A DNA stretch of 64,000 nucleotides, taken from an uncultured Clostridia bacterium. Its GTDB lineage: Bacteria > Bacillota > Clostridia > Christensenellales > UBA1242. The stretch spans positions 186,001 to 250,000 of the forward strand of contig CANQOO010000001.1 of assembly GCA_947625515.1 (NCBI GenBank), given 5' to 3'. The notes beneath the pieces are model-generated. The model was not told the origin of the DNA. It saw nothing but the letters and a program-made list of their open reading frames with translations, and did not search any database. Below are positions 51,775-61,800 of this stretch, piece by piece; within the stretch, counting starts at the first letter, position 1, and each line of letters opens with the position of its first letter. A program made the position numbers and the translations under genes.

Positions 51775-51802
51775 TTGAAGTTTTGGATAAGTCTGATATA
51801 AT
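51775..51802 (+). promoter_or_regulatory. Sigma-A promoter for recA
   Basis: TTGAAG and an exact TATAAT are 16 bases apart, within the 105-base cinA-recA gap. No GAAC-N4-GTTC type SOS box is visible there. Confidence 0.7.
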
Positions 51803-51855
51803 GAAAATGAATAATCTGAATGAAAAGAGAAAATTTGAAAAATTAGGAGAATGAA

Positions 51856-52911
51856 ATGGCAGAAAAAGATAAAAAAGACCCTCGCGTTGAAGCACTGGAA
51901 CAGGCACTTTTGAAAATTGAAAAAGACTATGGCAAAGGTGCAATCATGAAGTTAGGCGACAGACCATATCAAAAAGTGGAAGTCATCTCCACTGGTTGCC
52001 TTACGCTGGACCTTGCTCTTGGCATTGGCGGCGTGCCTCGCGGCAGAATCATCGAAATCTATGGCCCGGAAAGTTCTGGAAAAACCACCGTGTCTTTGCA
52101 TATTGTGGCAGAGGCTCAAAAAAATGGCGGACGTGCCGCATTTATTGATGCAGAGCACGCTCTTGACCCGTCATATGCGGAAAAACTTGGCGTTGACACC
52201 AAGGCACTCTATGTTTCTCAGCCGGATAATGGCGAGCAGGCACTCAACATTTGCGACACGCTGATTCGCTCGGGTGCGTTTGACGTGATTGTTGTTGACA
52301 GCGTCGCTGCACTCACTCCAAAGGCGGAAATTGATGGCGAAATGGGTGACAATCATGTTGGACTTCAAGCCCGCATGATGAGTCAGGCCCTTAGAAAAAT
52401 GACTTCTGTCTCCTCAAAAAGCAACACTGCGGTCATCTTCATTAACCAACTTCGCGAGAAGATTGGCGTCATGTTTGGCAATCCGGAAACGACAACCGGC
52501 GGAAAGGCACTAAAATTTTATGCCAGTGTCCGACTTGATGTTCGCAAAACGGACACCATCAAGGAAGGGCAGAACATCATCGGCAACCGCACCAAGGTGA
52601 AGGTTGTCAAAAACAAAATGGCTCCGCCATTCAAGGTGGCAGAATTTGACATCATGTACGGTCAAGGAATTTCCAGGTCGGGCTGCGTGCTTGACATGGC
52701 CATTGAACTTGGACTTATCAAAAAGAGCGGGGCGTGGTTCTCTTATAATGACGAAAAAATCGGTCAGGGCAAGGAGAACACAAAACTCTATCTCGAAAAA
52801 AATCCTGAGGTGCTGCAAGAACTTGAAACAACAATTCGCGAGCAAATTGTCGGTGGAAATGTTCAGGCAGAAGGCGACACGGATGACTCCGCTCCGGACG
52901 ACGAAGAATAA
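51856..52911 (+). CDS. recA: Recombinase RecA
   Basis: RecA forms filaments on single-stranded DNA, drives strand exchange and triggers SOS self-cleavage of LexA. The 351-residue protein has Walker [11 protein letters not shown] near residue 70, [19 protein letters not shown] near 144 and the L2-region [28 protein letters not shown], and ends in an acidic tail ([11 protein letters not shown]). The ATG follows TAGGAGA. It has its own promoter and terminator. Confidence 0.98.
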   Translation: MAEKDKKDPRVEALEQALLKIEKDYGKGAIMKLGDRPYQKVEVISTGCLTLDLALGIGGVPRGRIIEIYGPESSGKTTVSLHIVAEAQKNGGRAAFIDAEHALDPSYAEKLGVDTKALYVSQPDNGEQALNICDTLIRSGAFDVIVVDSVAALTPKAEIDGEMGDNHVGLQARMMSQALRKMTSVSSKSNTAVIFINQLREKIGVMFGNPETTTGGKALKFYASVRLDVRKTDTIKEGQNIIGNRTKVKVVKNKMAPPFKVAEFDIMYGQGISRSGCVLDMAIELGLIKKSGAWFSYNDEKIGQGKENTKLYLEKNPEVLQELETTIREQIVGGNVQAEGDTDDSAPDDEE

Positions 52912-52917
52912 TTGCTT

Positions 52918-52947
52918 AAAAAAACCGCTTTAAACGCGGCTTTTTTG
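52918..52947 (+). terminator. Intrinsic terminator after recA
   Basis: AAAACCGC and GCGGCTTTTT pair around TTTAAAC and run into Ts, directly after the recA stop. Confidence 0.8.
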
Positions 52948-53143
52948 TTTTTTTATTGAATTACAAAATGGTTTTTAATTGACTTTGTCAAATTTTTTTC
53001 TTAATTTTTTCAATTTTTTATTGATTATGTCAGTTTTTTTTGTGTTTAGGAAAACATATCAAATTTTTGTGTTTGAATTGATTTTAATAAATTTTTGTGT
53101 TCGATTTTGTAATTTTTTTGTTTCAAATGTCAGGCATTGCCTG

Positions 53144-54169
53144 TCAAATGAGTTCCGCTTTCAGTTTGTTAGCAATGGTGTTGTCAACGATTGTTGCCCA
53201 ATCCGAACGCGAAGCAATGGTTTTGTTGAATTCCAGAATGTCCATCAAAGTGTCAAACGCTTCTTCGGTCAAAATCATGTCTTTCGACCATGCCTGAATG
53301 CTGCGATATTGTGCGACAGAGTTTTCCAGCTCTTTCAACGTTGTGCCGGCAAACGATTCTTCCAGCGATTTCGCAACTGTGGCATCTGTGTTGTTGTCGA
53401 TGAATTTCGTTGCACGAAGGACGGCTCGCATGAACTTCTCTGCAACATCGCCGTGATTTTTGAGATAACTTTCGCGGGCGGCAAAGCAAGTGTATGGCAT
53501 GCGGTCCTCCAAAAGTTCGCCAAGGCTGGCAACGATGGAATATGACGGATTTTCTTTGGTCATGTTTGTGGCAACTGGCTCAAACAATGCACAAAAATCT
53601 ATACTGTCGTCGCTTGCCCAAACAGATGCGGTGTTGTTGAAATCCACGTCAGAACGCACATACACTTCGTCAACGCCGCTGCCAATGTTGATGTGTTCCT
53701 TATTGAGAATGTAGTTCAGCGTCATCGCCGGCATTCCGCCCGGTCGTCCACCGATGATGGATTTTCCTTTCAAGTTTTCCAGCGTGAAGTCTGGGATTGG
53801 CGTCTTGGACACGATAAACGACCCGTCACAGGTGGTCAGTTGGCCAAACACCTTCGGGGCGTCAGCAACGTGCTGGGTGTAAACAGACGTCTCCGGGCCA
53901 GCCAGGATGATGTCGGCAGAGCCGTTGAGAAGAGCGTTCATGGACACATTGGAGCCGCCACCATTTGTTAACGAAACGGTCAATCCCTCGTCCTTGAAAT
54001 AGTTGTTGTTCATTGCCACATAAAGTGGTGCGTAGAAAATGCTGTGTGTGACTTCGTTCAACTCAATTTTGTTCCAGTCGCGTTCGCCGCATCCGAATGC
54101 AAGCACGGCAGTGGAGCAAATCATCAGAAGTGCCAGGCAGCAAATTCCGAGTTTTTTCCAAATTTTCAT
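53144..54169 (-). CDS. Lipoprotein solute-binding protein of the NMT1/SsuA type, orphan
   Basis: The 341-residue protein has a lipoprotein signal ending LAFGC near residue 27, then a two-lobed periplasmic-type binding fold: NEVTHSIFYAPLYVAMNNNYF, KDEGLTVSLTNGGG, and GSADIILAGPETSVY near 85. These are typical of proteins that bind sulfonates, nitrate or thiamine precursors (NMT1/THI5-like). The usual permease and ATPase are not adjacent on either side. The ATG follows TAAGGAGG. Ligand cannot be told. Confidence 0.9.
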   Translation of the reverse strand: MKIWKKLGICCLALLMICSTAVLAFGCGERDWNKIELNEVTHSIFYAPLYVAMNNNYFKDEGLTVSLTNGGGSNVSMNALLNGSADIILAGPETSVYTQHVADAPKVFGQLTTCDGSFIVSKTPIPDFTLENLKGKSIIGGRPGGMPAMTLNYILNKEHINIGSGVDEVYVRSDVDFNNTASVWASDDSIDFCALFEPVATNMTKENPSYSIVASLGELLEDRMPYTCFAARESYLKNHGDVAEKFMRAVLRATKFIDNNTDATVAKSLEESFAGTTLKELENSVAQYRSIQAWSKDMILTEEAFDTLMDILEFNKTIASRSDWATIVDNTIANKLKAELI

Positions 54170-54277
54170 TTTTCCTCCTTACAAAATTCATCATATGCAA
54201 GGCTGATTTTTTTGTGTTTTACCAAAAATGGACGCAATGTTGGGCTGTGTCTGAGCAATCAGGAACCAAAATATGGA

Positions 54278-54304
54278 ATAAAAAAAGAAGTGGCAAACTT
54301 CTTT
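54278..54304 (-). terminator. Intrinsic terminator after the 54329 gene
   Basis: On the minus strand, AAAGAAGT and ACTTCTTT pair perfectly around a five-base loop and are followed by a T-run. Confidence 0.8.
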
Positions 54305-54328
54305 AAGTTCTGTTGCTCACTGTGGCGT

Positions 54329-54730
54329 TTATCGTCGAAGGATTGGAGATGAATTATGTGAATGCTTTGCCCAACTTGCCGCCCTGAACAGCCCAAGAGA
54401 GGTCTCTTCGTCAAAGTTGAAGCCGGTGACGCACAATGTGTCAGAATTTTTGTCAAGTCCACTCTTTTCGCCCTGGCGAAGGCTGGTTTTGCTTGTTGGG
54501 AAAGACGAATCGCTTGGCAGGTGTGCCACTTTAAGTGCGTTTTCTGTGTTTAATTTTTTAAGCAGCTGCTGTGCAGATGTTTCAAATTCAACTGGATTGG
54601 AACCATATTTGTCAATCAGCGTGACGATGGCATTTGCAAGGTCGAAGTCCTCTTCGTTAAGCATCGACAGGCCGTTTAGAATGGCATGATAATATATGTT
54701 CAACCCTTTCCAAATGTAGTTTTGCTTCAT
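54329..54730 (-). CDS. Small unknown protein
   Basis: The 133-residue product starts MKQNYIWKGLNIYYHAILNG at ATG 54730, after AAAGGAG. The first 70 residues look helical (LANAIVTLIDKYGSNPVEFE, then TSAQQLLKKLN). The rest is polar and Ser-rich, with little predicted order. There is no signal peptide or membrane segment. A perfect consensus promoter upstream and a clean terminator downstream show that it is a real single-gene unit. Family not recognised. Confidence 0.7.
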   Translation of the reverse strand: MKQNYIWKGLNIYYHAILNGLSMLNEEDFDLANAIVTLIDKYGSNPVEFETSAQQLLKKLNTENALKVAHLPSDSSFPTSKTSLRQGEKSGLDKNSDTLCVTGFNFDEETSLGLFRAASWAKHSHNSSPILRR

Positions 54731-54761
54731 TGTATGCTCCTTTTTGGATTTTTCGCATGGC

Positions 54762-54790
54762 ATTATATCACAAATTCCTTTGTTTGTCAA
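54762..54790 (-). promoter_or_regulatory. Perfect consensus sigma-A promoter for small unknown gene
   Basis: On the minus strand, TTGACA and TATAAT are exact and 17 bases apart, about 32 bases ahead of the ATG. Confidence 0.85.
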
Positions 54791-54939
54791 TAGGGCAGGC
54801 GGCGAAAGTTGTGTGTGAATGTTTCAGGCAAAATTGGCGAGGCGGCGGGCGAGAGATTGGAGATAATTTTGCGAAAGCGGCGTTGAATTTATGTATATTT
54901 TCCAAATTTCAAAAAAGTGCGTCGTTGAGGCAAAAAATC

Positions 54940-54968
54940 TTGCTTTTCGGCAAAAAAAGTGATATCAT
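54940..54968 (+). promoter_or_regulatory. Promoter for valS
   Basis: TTGCTT and TATCAT are 17 bases apart, about 30 bases before the valS start. I looked for a T-box leader and did not find one. Confidence 0.55.
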
Positions 54969-54998
54969 TAAGAGAATTTATTTTTAAAGGTGAAAAAT

Positions 54999-57413
54999 AT
55001 GCTTGATAATAAATATAATTTTTCGGAAAAAGAAGAAAAATGGGAAAAGTTTTGGCAAGAAAATGGGGTGTATAAGTTTGACGAAAAATCAAACAAGCCT
55101 GTTTTCTCAATTGACACGCCTCCTCCAACGGTCAGCGGACATCTGCACATGGGGCATATTCTAAGTTTTTCGCAGGCGGATATGATTGCTCGCTATCAAC
55201 GGATGAAGGGCAAAAATTTGTTCTATCCGCTTGGCTTTGACAACAACGGCCTTCCAACCGAACTTTTGGTGGAAAGAGAGAAAAAAATCCGTGCTCACAC
55301 CATTCCAAGAGAGGAATTTACGCAAATTGCTCTTGACCTCGTGGCGAAATATAATCAAAGTTATCGCGACCTTATGGTGCGTGCGGGGCTGAGTTGCGAC
55401 CTTTCGCTGGGATATAACACCATCGACCAAAGAAGCCAAAAAACCAGCCAAAAATCTTTTATTGAATTGGCAAAAAGAGGGATTGCATATCGCGAAGAAA
55501 AGCCGTCACCATGGTGCTGCAAATGTCACACAAGTGTGGCATCGGCAGAACTTGAAGACAAAGAACTTTCTTCCGTTTTCAATTTTCTTAATTTCCGCTT
55601 GGCGGACGGCTCTGGCACCATTCCGATTGCAACCACAAGACCAGAATTTTTGCCTGCCTGCGTGGCAATTTTTGTCAATCCAGAGGACAAAAGATATGCT
55701 CACCTTGTTGGCAAAAAGGTGAAAGTGCCTCTTTTTGAAGAGAACGAGGTGACTGTGCTTGCCGACAGCAAAGTTGGCATTGATAAAGGCACAGGCATTG
55801 TTATGTGCTGCACTTTTGGTGACCAAACTGATGTGGAGTGGTGGAAGGAATATCATCTTCCGCTCAAATGTGCCATCGACGACGGCGGACGCATGACCGA
55901 AATTGCCGGCAAATACGCTGGCATGAAGTCCATTGAAGCACGACAGGCGGTGATTGAGGACCTCAAAACTGCCGGATATATCTTCAAGCAGGACCCAATT
56001 ATGCATGCAGTTAAGGTGCATGAAAGATGCGAAGAGCCAATCGAGTTTTTATCCAAAAAACAGTGGTTCATCCGCACATCCACGCCGGAACTTAAACAAA
56101 AGTGGCTGGAACTTGGCGACGAACTTGAATGGCATCCAGAAAGCATGAAAGCAAGATATCTTGCCTGGGTGAAAAATTTGAATCAGGATTGGTCCATTTC
56201 ACGTCAAAGATATTTTGGTGTGCCGTTTCCTGTTTGGTATTGCAAAAAGTGCGGAAAGCCAATTTTCGCTCGCGAAGAGGACTTGCCGGTCAATCCGCTT
56301 TCCAGCATGCCAAAAGAAAAATGCGAATGCCGGTGCAGCGAGTTTGTGCCTGAAAGCGATGTGATGGACACATGGGCGACGTCATCCATAACGCCACAAA
56401 TCAACTGCGGCTGGGTGGAGGACGAAAAGGCGTGTGCAAAGCGTATGCCAATGGATATGCGTTTCTGCGGCCGCGACATCATCACCACATGGAGTTTGCG
56501 AACCATCATCAAGGCATATTATCATCAAGGCTGCCTGCCTTGGAGATCTTTGATTGTCAATGGCTGGGTTATGGCGGACAAGGGCGTCAAAATTTCTAAG
56601 CACCTATCCAATTCCAAAATGGGCCCAACTGAGATGATTAACGAATACAGTGCGGACGTCATCCGCTATTGGTGTGCCATCGGGGCGTATGGCAGAGATG
56701 TCTATTTGACGGACGACGGCTTGAAGGACGGCTATAAACTTCTCAACAAATTGTGGAACGCATCCAAGTTTGTCCTTTCGTTTATGGAAGATTATCAGCC
56801 TAAAATGCCGCAAAAAATCCTGCCAATGGACCGCTTCATCATGCACAAATTCAACGAGGCTTTTGACAGGGCGTGTGCTCAATATGAAAATGTTGAAATG
56901 GGCTATGCAAAAGCGGAAGTGGAGAAATTTTTCTGGAATTTCTGCGATAATTACATCGAATTGGCAAAAAATCGCCTATATAAGCCGGAAGTGTATGGTC
57001 AACAGGCAAAAGAATCCGCACAGTGGGCGTGCTATAACGTGCTGCTTGGCATCATCAAACTTTTCGCCATCACAATGCCGCACATCACTGAGGAGATTTA
57101 TCAAAGCTTTTTCCGTCAGTTTGTGGGGGAAATTTCTGTGCATTTGACCACTCTGCAAAAAATTGAATTGCCGCAAGAGCAGGACATCTTGCAAAACGGC
57201 GACGATGTGTTTGAGGTTGTTGCACGGGTGCGAGCATTTAAGGGCGAGAAAAAAGTGAGCATGAAAACTGAGATTGACCAAATGACCATTGTCGCACCAA
57301 AACTGGAATTTCTCAAAGAGTGCGAGCCGGACATTAAGGCTGTGACCTCAGTGCGTCAAATCAATTTTGAAGTTGGCGATTTTGACGTGAAAATTGGCAA
57401 TCCAATTTTGTAA
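54999..57413 (+). CDS. valS: Valine-tRNA ligase, archaeal-type
   Basis: ValS charges tRNA-Val and edits misactivated threonine. The 804-residue protein starts MLDNKYNFSEKEEKWEKFW and has the class I motif HLHMGHILS near residue 47. The stretch GFDNNGLPTELLVEREKKI is characteristic of archaeal-type ValS, where bacterial enzymes have GTDHAGIATQ. It is shorter than bacterial ValS and lacks the C-terminal coiled coil. The KMSKS loop is unusual, reading KISKHLSNSK. ATG 54999 follows AAAGGTG; the GTG at 54990 is less likely. Domain origin by ancient transfer is likely. Confidence 0.9.
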   Translation: MLDNKYNFSEKEEKWEKFWQENGVYKFDEKSNKPVFSIDTPPPTVSGHLHMGHILSFSQADMIARYQRMKGKNLFYPLGFDNNGLPTELLVEREKKIRAHTIPREEFTQIALDLVAKYNQSYRDLMVRAGLSCDLSLGYNTIDQRSQKTSQKSFIELAKRGIAYREEKPSPWCCKCHTSVASAELEDKELSSVFNFLNFRLADGSGTIPIATTRPEFLPACVAIFVNPEDKRYAHLVGKKVKVPLFEENEVTVLADSKVGIDKGTGIVMCCTFGDQTDVEWWKEYHLPLKCAIDDGGRMTEIAGKYAGMKSIEARQAVIEDLKTAGYIFKQDPIMHAVKVHERCEEPIEFLSKKQWFIRTSTPELKQKWLELGDELEWHPESMKARYLAWVKNLNQDWSISRQRYFGVPFPVWYCKKCGKPIFAREEDLPVNPLSSMPKEKCECRCSEFVPESDVMDTWATSSITPQINCGWVEDEKACAKRMPMDMRFCGRDIITTWSLRTIIKAYYHQGCLPWRSLIVNGWVMADKGVKISKHLSNSKMGPTEMINEYSADVIRYWCAIGAYGRDVYLTDDGLKDGYKLLNKLWNASKFVLSFMEDYQPKMPQKILPMDRFIMHKFNEAFDRACAQYENVEMGYAKAEVEKFFWNFCDNYIELAKNRLYKPEVYGQQAKESAQWACYNVLLGIIKLFAITMPHITEEIYQSFFRQFVGEISVHLTTLQKIELPQEQDILQNGDDVFEVVARVRAFKGEKKVSMKTEIDQMTIVAPKLEFLKECEPDIKAVTSVRQINFEVGDFDVKIGNPIL

Positions 57414-57490
57414 ATTGCAATGCGAGCATAAATGTTTGAAGAGGTTCGCCAGGTTGCGGCTTCTTCATTTTTTCCAATCAAGGAGGAAGA

Positions 57491-58267
57491 TTGAAAAGAA
57501 CAAAAGATGATTTTTTCGAGGACGACAAAGTTCTTCGTGTGGTGCGAAAAATAAACTCGCAGCAAAATGAAGAAAAACGGCCCAAAATTTTTCAAAAAAG
57601 CACATACAAAAATTTGTATGGCAGCATTTCTTATGCAATCAAGCCGTTTCTCATTTTTTTGTGTGTGCTTGGCGTCACATATTTTGGAAATCAACTCTTG
57701 TTCCGCCTCACTGGTGCCACGGGCGGCAGTGCATATCCGCATATCCCGCTTGACGACCAAATCCCGACACTCCCTGGGTTTGTTTATCCATATTTTCTCA
57801 CCTTTCCGCTGGGGATTGTCACATTTTTCTATGTCGCTTACGCCAACAAAAACGCTTTTCGCTTGATTTATCGCACTCTTCTTGTCAGTTTCGCCATCTC
57901 AGGACTGATTTATCTTTTTGCACAAACATATTTTGTCAAGCCGGACTTTGTGCCTCAGACTTTTACTGAAAAATTTATGGTAGGCACATGGCACTCCACC
58001 TATCCAATCAACTGCTTTCCAAGCCAGCACGCCTTCATGGCGATTGCCATAATCATCGGCTGCCTTACATCCGGCAAGGGGATGAAGGTGTGGTTTAAGG
58101 TGGTGGCAATCATTCTGTCAATCCTCATCATTCTTGCCACATTTTTCCTTAAGCAGCACTTCTTCTTGGACTGGGTGGCTTCGCTTGGGATTATGCTTGT
58201 CACATATTTATTCTTTTGGCTTTTTGAACATATCAAAGCAAAGAAATTGCTTTTAAAGCAGGATTGA
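57491..58267 (+). CDS. PAP2-family membrane phosphatase or transferase
   Basis: The 258-residue protein has a charged N-terminal 50 residues and about six membrane helices. The phosphatase motifs are NCFPSQHAFMAIAI near residue 175 and KQHFFLDWVASLG near 220. The first KxxxRP motif is not evident, which places it with the PAP2-C or inositol-phosphorylceramide-synthase-like group. It starts at TTG 57491 after AAGGAGG. The likely substrates are lipid phosphates. It follows valS by 77 bases. Confidence 0.82.
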   Translation: MKRTKDDFFEDDKVLRVVRKINSQQNEEKRPKIFQKSTYKNLYGSISYAIKPFLIFLCVLGVTYFGNQLLFRLTGATGGSAYPHIPLDDQIPTLPGFVYPYFLTFPLGIVTFFYVAYANKNAFRLIYRTLLVSFAISGLIYLFAQTYFVKPDFVPQTFTEKFMVGTWHSTYPINCFPSQHAFMAIAIIIGCLTSGKGMKVWFKVVAIILSILIILATFFLKQHFFLDWVASLGIMLVTYLFFWLFEHIKAKKLLLKQD

Positions 58268-58375
58268 TGATTGCTAAAAAATCATTAAAAATTTGTAAAA
58301 AATATTGCAATACTTGAACTTGATAAAAACTTTAATATTATACTTTCATTTGTGTTTTATACGAAGTTTTAAAAT

Positions 58376-58404
58376 AAAAAAACTACGCCAAAGCGTAGTT
58401 TTTT
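58376..58404. terminator. Bidirectional terminator at tRNA 3' end
   Basis: AAAAACTACGC and GCGTAGTTTTT pair perfectly around CAAA. It lies directly past the tRNA CCA end on the minus strand and also faces the PAP2 gene on the plus strand. Confidence 0.9.
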
Positions 58405-58485
58405 GGTGCGGATGAGAGGGGTCGAACCTCCACGGTTTCCCACTTGCCCCTTAAACAAGCGCGTCTGCCATTCCGCCACATCCGC
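58404..58485 (-). tRNA. tRNA-Leu (anticodon AAG)
   Basis: On the minus strand the acceptor arms GCGGATG and CATCCGC pair over seven bases, with discriminator A and an encoded CCA end. The D-arm region reads GGCAGACGC as in tRNA-Leu. The anticodon stem CTTGT/GCAAG leaves the loop TTAAGGG, giving anticodon AAG. There is a variable arm, and the T-arm is GGAGGTTCGACC. Total length is 82 bases. An alternative TAA reading fails because the stem would not pair. Confidence 0.9.
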
Positions 58486-58522
58486 AAATTTTCTTTCCAG
58501 CAAATTCATTTAAAGCTTTTTC

Positions 58523-58551
58523 ATTTTACATCACCCGCACAAAAATGTCAA
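58523..58551 (-). promoter_or_regulatory. Promoter for tRNA-Leu
   Basis: On the minus strand, an exact TTGACA and TAAAAT are 17 bases apart, 38 bases upstream of the tRNA 5' end. The rest of the 58268-58825 gap shows no gene. Confidence 0.8.
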
Positions 58552-58789
58552 CTGTTTTGGCAAAAAAAATCAGTTTTTTGAAAATAATTTGCAGATAAGT
58601 GTTGCCAAACGGCATTTTTCAAAGATATAATACTATTACGATTTTTCAATAAAGTTTCAAGTGCTTTGTTTGGGTTGCATTTGGAAGATTGGGTGCTGAA
58701 ATTTATTGCGAAATTGGTGATTAGGCATGAAAAAAATTTGTGCTGAGTGGCTCATTTTCCCCAAAAATATTTAAACTTTGGCGGATGCG

Positions 58790-58819
58790 TTGATTTTTTA
58801 AATATATATGTGTTATAAT
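58790..58819 (+). promoter_or_regulatory. Promoter for surface subtilase, predicts a leaderless start
   Basis: TTGATT and an exact TATAAT are 18 bases apart. The -10 ends at 58819, so transcription would begin at about 58826, the A of the start codon. Confidence 0.6.
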
Positions 58820-58825
58820 ATACAT

Positions 58826-61800
58826 ATGAAATTGTTTGGAAAAGGGTTGAAGTGGATTTTTTCTTGCACACTGATGTGTGCAACGCTTTTGCTCTTTTTC
58901 CCTTGCAACATTGCGTCCGCCGAGGAGGCAACGCAGGATTTTGACGCATTCCAGGCTGCGATTGTAGACATGGTCACAAATTTTGAAAATGAAGATGTGC
59001 TGCTTGACGACGAAGAATATGTTGTCGAAGATGGCAAGGTTCTTGTCAGCGAAAATGCCATTCAAAAATATGACCTCAAAAAAGCGGACGCTCAGGTGCA
59101 AGCCACCGCGGGCAGCGTGGCGGGGCAAATTGTGCCTCAAAGATTTTTTGCTGTTGAAAATTTGAAAGAAAAAAATGGTCAGGTTGTTGCGGGGACGCGA
59201 ATAAATCGTCTGATTGTAAACTGCCCGTGGGATGTGGACACTTTTGGTGCAGTGGCCGTTGCACAGTTCAACGATTGGCACATCTTGCAATATGAATCTC
59301 ATCAACAAGCCCAGGCGGCATATGAACATCTTTCCAATTCCAACATTGATGTTTGCTTCGATTTTGAGGTGACTGCCAGCGATTTTGAGGTGGACGAGCA
59401 AAGTTTTGTGGCAACTTCTCAGGCAGTTTCGACCCACAACTCCTGGGGTGAAGAATTTGTGGGCTATGACAGTTTTTCCAGCACCACCCTTATGATGCAC
59501 AGTCAGTCCGCTTTGCCGCAGATTGTGGTGGCGGTGATTGACAGCGGCATTTTTGCCGACCATCCGATGTTCGCTGGCCGCATCCTCACCAGCCGAGCCA
59601 AAAACTTCAGTGATGAAAAAAAAGCCACATCATATGAATATGAAGATTTAAACGGTCACGGCACGCATGTGAGCGGCACGATTTGCGAGTTCACTCAATC
59701 AAACGTGAAAATTCTTCCGCTTAAAGTGCTAAACTCGGAAGGAAAAGGGCAGGGGGCGTCAATTATTGCCGCTCTTGAATATGCCACCACATTGAAGGCG
59801 GCTGGCGTGAACATAGTTGTGGCAAACATGAGCCTTGGCATTGAACTTGCACAAAGCCAGGTCGCAACAGGATATGCCGCCCTTACGCTTGCCGTGCGTC
59901 AGGCGAACAACAAAAACATCATTTCGGTGGTCTCCGCCGGAAATGAGAGCCAAAACACCATATATTGCACGCCTGCCAGTGTGAGCGAGGCGTTCACGGT
60001 TTCGGCTCTAAGGCGAGTTGCCAACTCTTCAAATGGATATGATGTGCAGTTTGACTCTTCTTACAGCAACTTCGGCACCCATGTGGATTTTTCCGCACCT
60101 GGCACTTACATCAAAAGTGCGGCGTGGCAGGACGAAAAAGACCCAAGCGGAAATGTCATCCGCAAAATTCCGGGATACATTCAAATGAGTGGCACATCAA
60201 TGGCGGCTCCGCACGTCGCGGCGGCTGTGGCACTGGTGCTTTCCAATCCGTTCTATTCCAATCTCACTCCCGACCAAGTGCATGCACTTTTGGTGGAAAA
60301 TGCTGTTGATTTGGGGGAGAATGGCAAGGATGACCTGTATGGATATGGCTGCATCAACATTGCAGGAATTGGATGCAGGCAGGAAGGCGAGGTAACTTTC
60401 AGCGAAAGCGAAAAAAATCACTCGACAGACTTTATGCTTTCCCTTCAATTTGGCTCAAACGCGAACATCTATTACACATTTGAAGAAGCCGCTTTTGTGG
60501 ACTCCTCAAATGGCACACTTTACACCGGTCCAATCCAAATGTCGCAGACGGTGAGGGTGTTTGCCATGGGTTACAGAAAAGATGTTGCAAACAAGACGCT
60601 GATTAAAAGCAAACTCTCTTCGGCTTCTTATTATTTTGACAACATGGACTATGTGGACAACTTTAAGTTCACTAAGGTTGGCGACGACAGCTATGAAATT
60701 TCCCGCTATTATGGCACTGAACTGACCACGCTGCAAATTCCAGCAACATATAATGGCGGCAAGATTGTCAGCATTGGCCCATATGCTTTTTCCAACTCGC
60801 CAGTTGAGGTGATTTATTTGCCGCAATCTTTGCAGACAATTGGACAATCGGCGTTCAGTGGCGACACAGCTCTCAGAGAGGTGCACTGCAATTCGGATGA
60901 AATTGAAATCGGCGGATATGCTTTCTCTCGCTGCCAAAATTTAAGCATTTTCGACGTCCAGAATGTGACCAAAGTGGGAAGTTATGCTTTTGCATACTGC
61001 TCCAAATTGACCACGCTTGACCTTATGAATGCAACACAGATTGACAGCCAAGCGTTGACTGGTTCAGGCATCAAAGAGCTCTATCTCGGAGACAAGGTCT
61101 CCATCGGACAGCAAAGTGGGCTGGCATTGAATTGTGTGCATGGCTTTGCGGGGGCAGCCGCATTGTCGGATGCCGAAAGACTTGCAGCGGAATTTGGCGG
61201 AGAATTTGAGGATTTAACACTGAAAATTACTGAAAATTTGAACGCCACAGTGATTGTGCATTCGGGCGAGTCGGCAAGCTTTGGCATGAACTATTCTGGC
61301 TGGAATGTCTCTTACAATATCCTCTTGAACGGCTCCTATTACACCGGCAGCCACGTTGTTGTGCAAACGATTGGTGACGGGCTTAACAAGTGGATGATGA
61401 TGCGTGTATCCGGTGGGCTTAACAGCGGAACAAACACTTTTCAGGTTAAGCTTTCGGACGGCTTTGGCAACAGCATAACAAGTCGCGTGATGCAAATTGT
61501 GGTGGTGCAGGACGAGCAGTCCACGTTTGCCATCAATCGCATCGGGAGCAACTTCACCTTGTCAGTGACCGACGCGAACGGTCAGGTTGTGACTGACTCG
61601 CAATATTTCTTTAAATCCGGCACTTATTTGTTGGAAGTGCGTCCTGAGGATGGATACATGTTGCAGGATGTTGTGGTCAGCGAAGGCTCTTCGGTGTTCC
61701 CTGTGCTGGAACAGCGAGAGGACTACGCCAAAATTGCACTTTCCGGAGTGACACAAGATGTTCAGGTGGTTGTGATTGTAAATCAAAAATCCACGCTGTC

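Noticed and set aside
51751-51855. SOS box upstream of recA
   Set aside because: No GAAC-N4-GTTC palindrome or near match was found; only a sigma-A promoter is visible.
54791-54998. T-box leader for valS
   Set aside because: No AGGGTGG-type T-box sequence or matching terminator is present in the gap.
58404-58485. Reading the tRNA as anticodon TAA
   Set aside because: That would require a five-base anticodon stem that does not pair. The CTTGT/GCAAG stem gives AAG.
58721-59563. 280-residue minus-strand ORF
   Set aside because: It is a shadow of the subtilase gene, with no ribosome-binding site or domain features, and it runs across the subtilase promoter.
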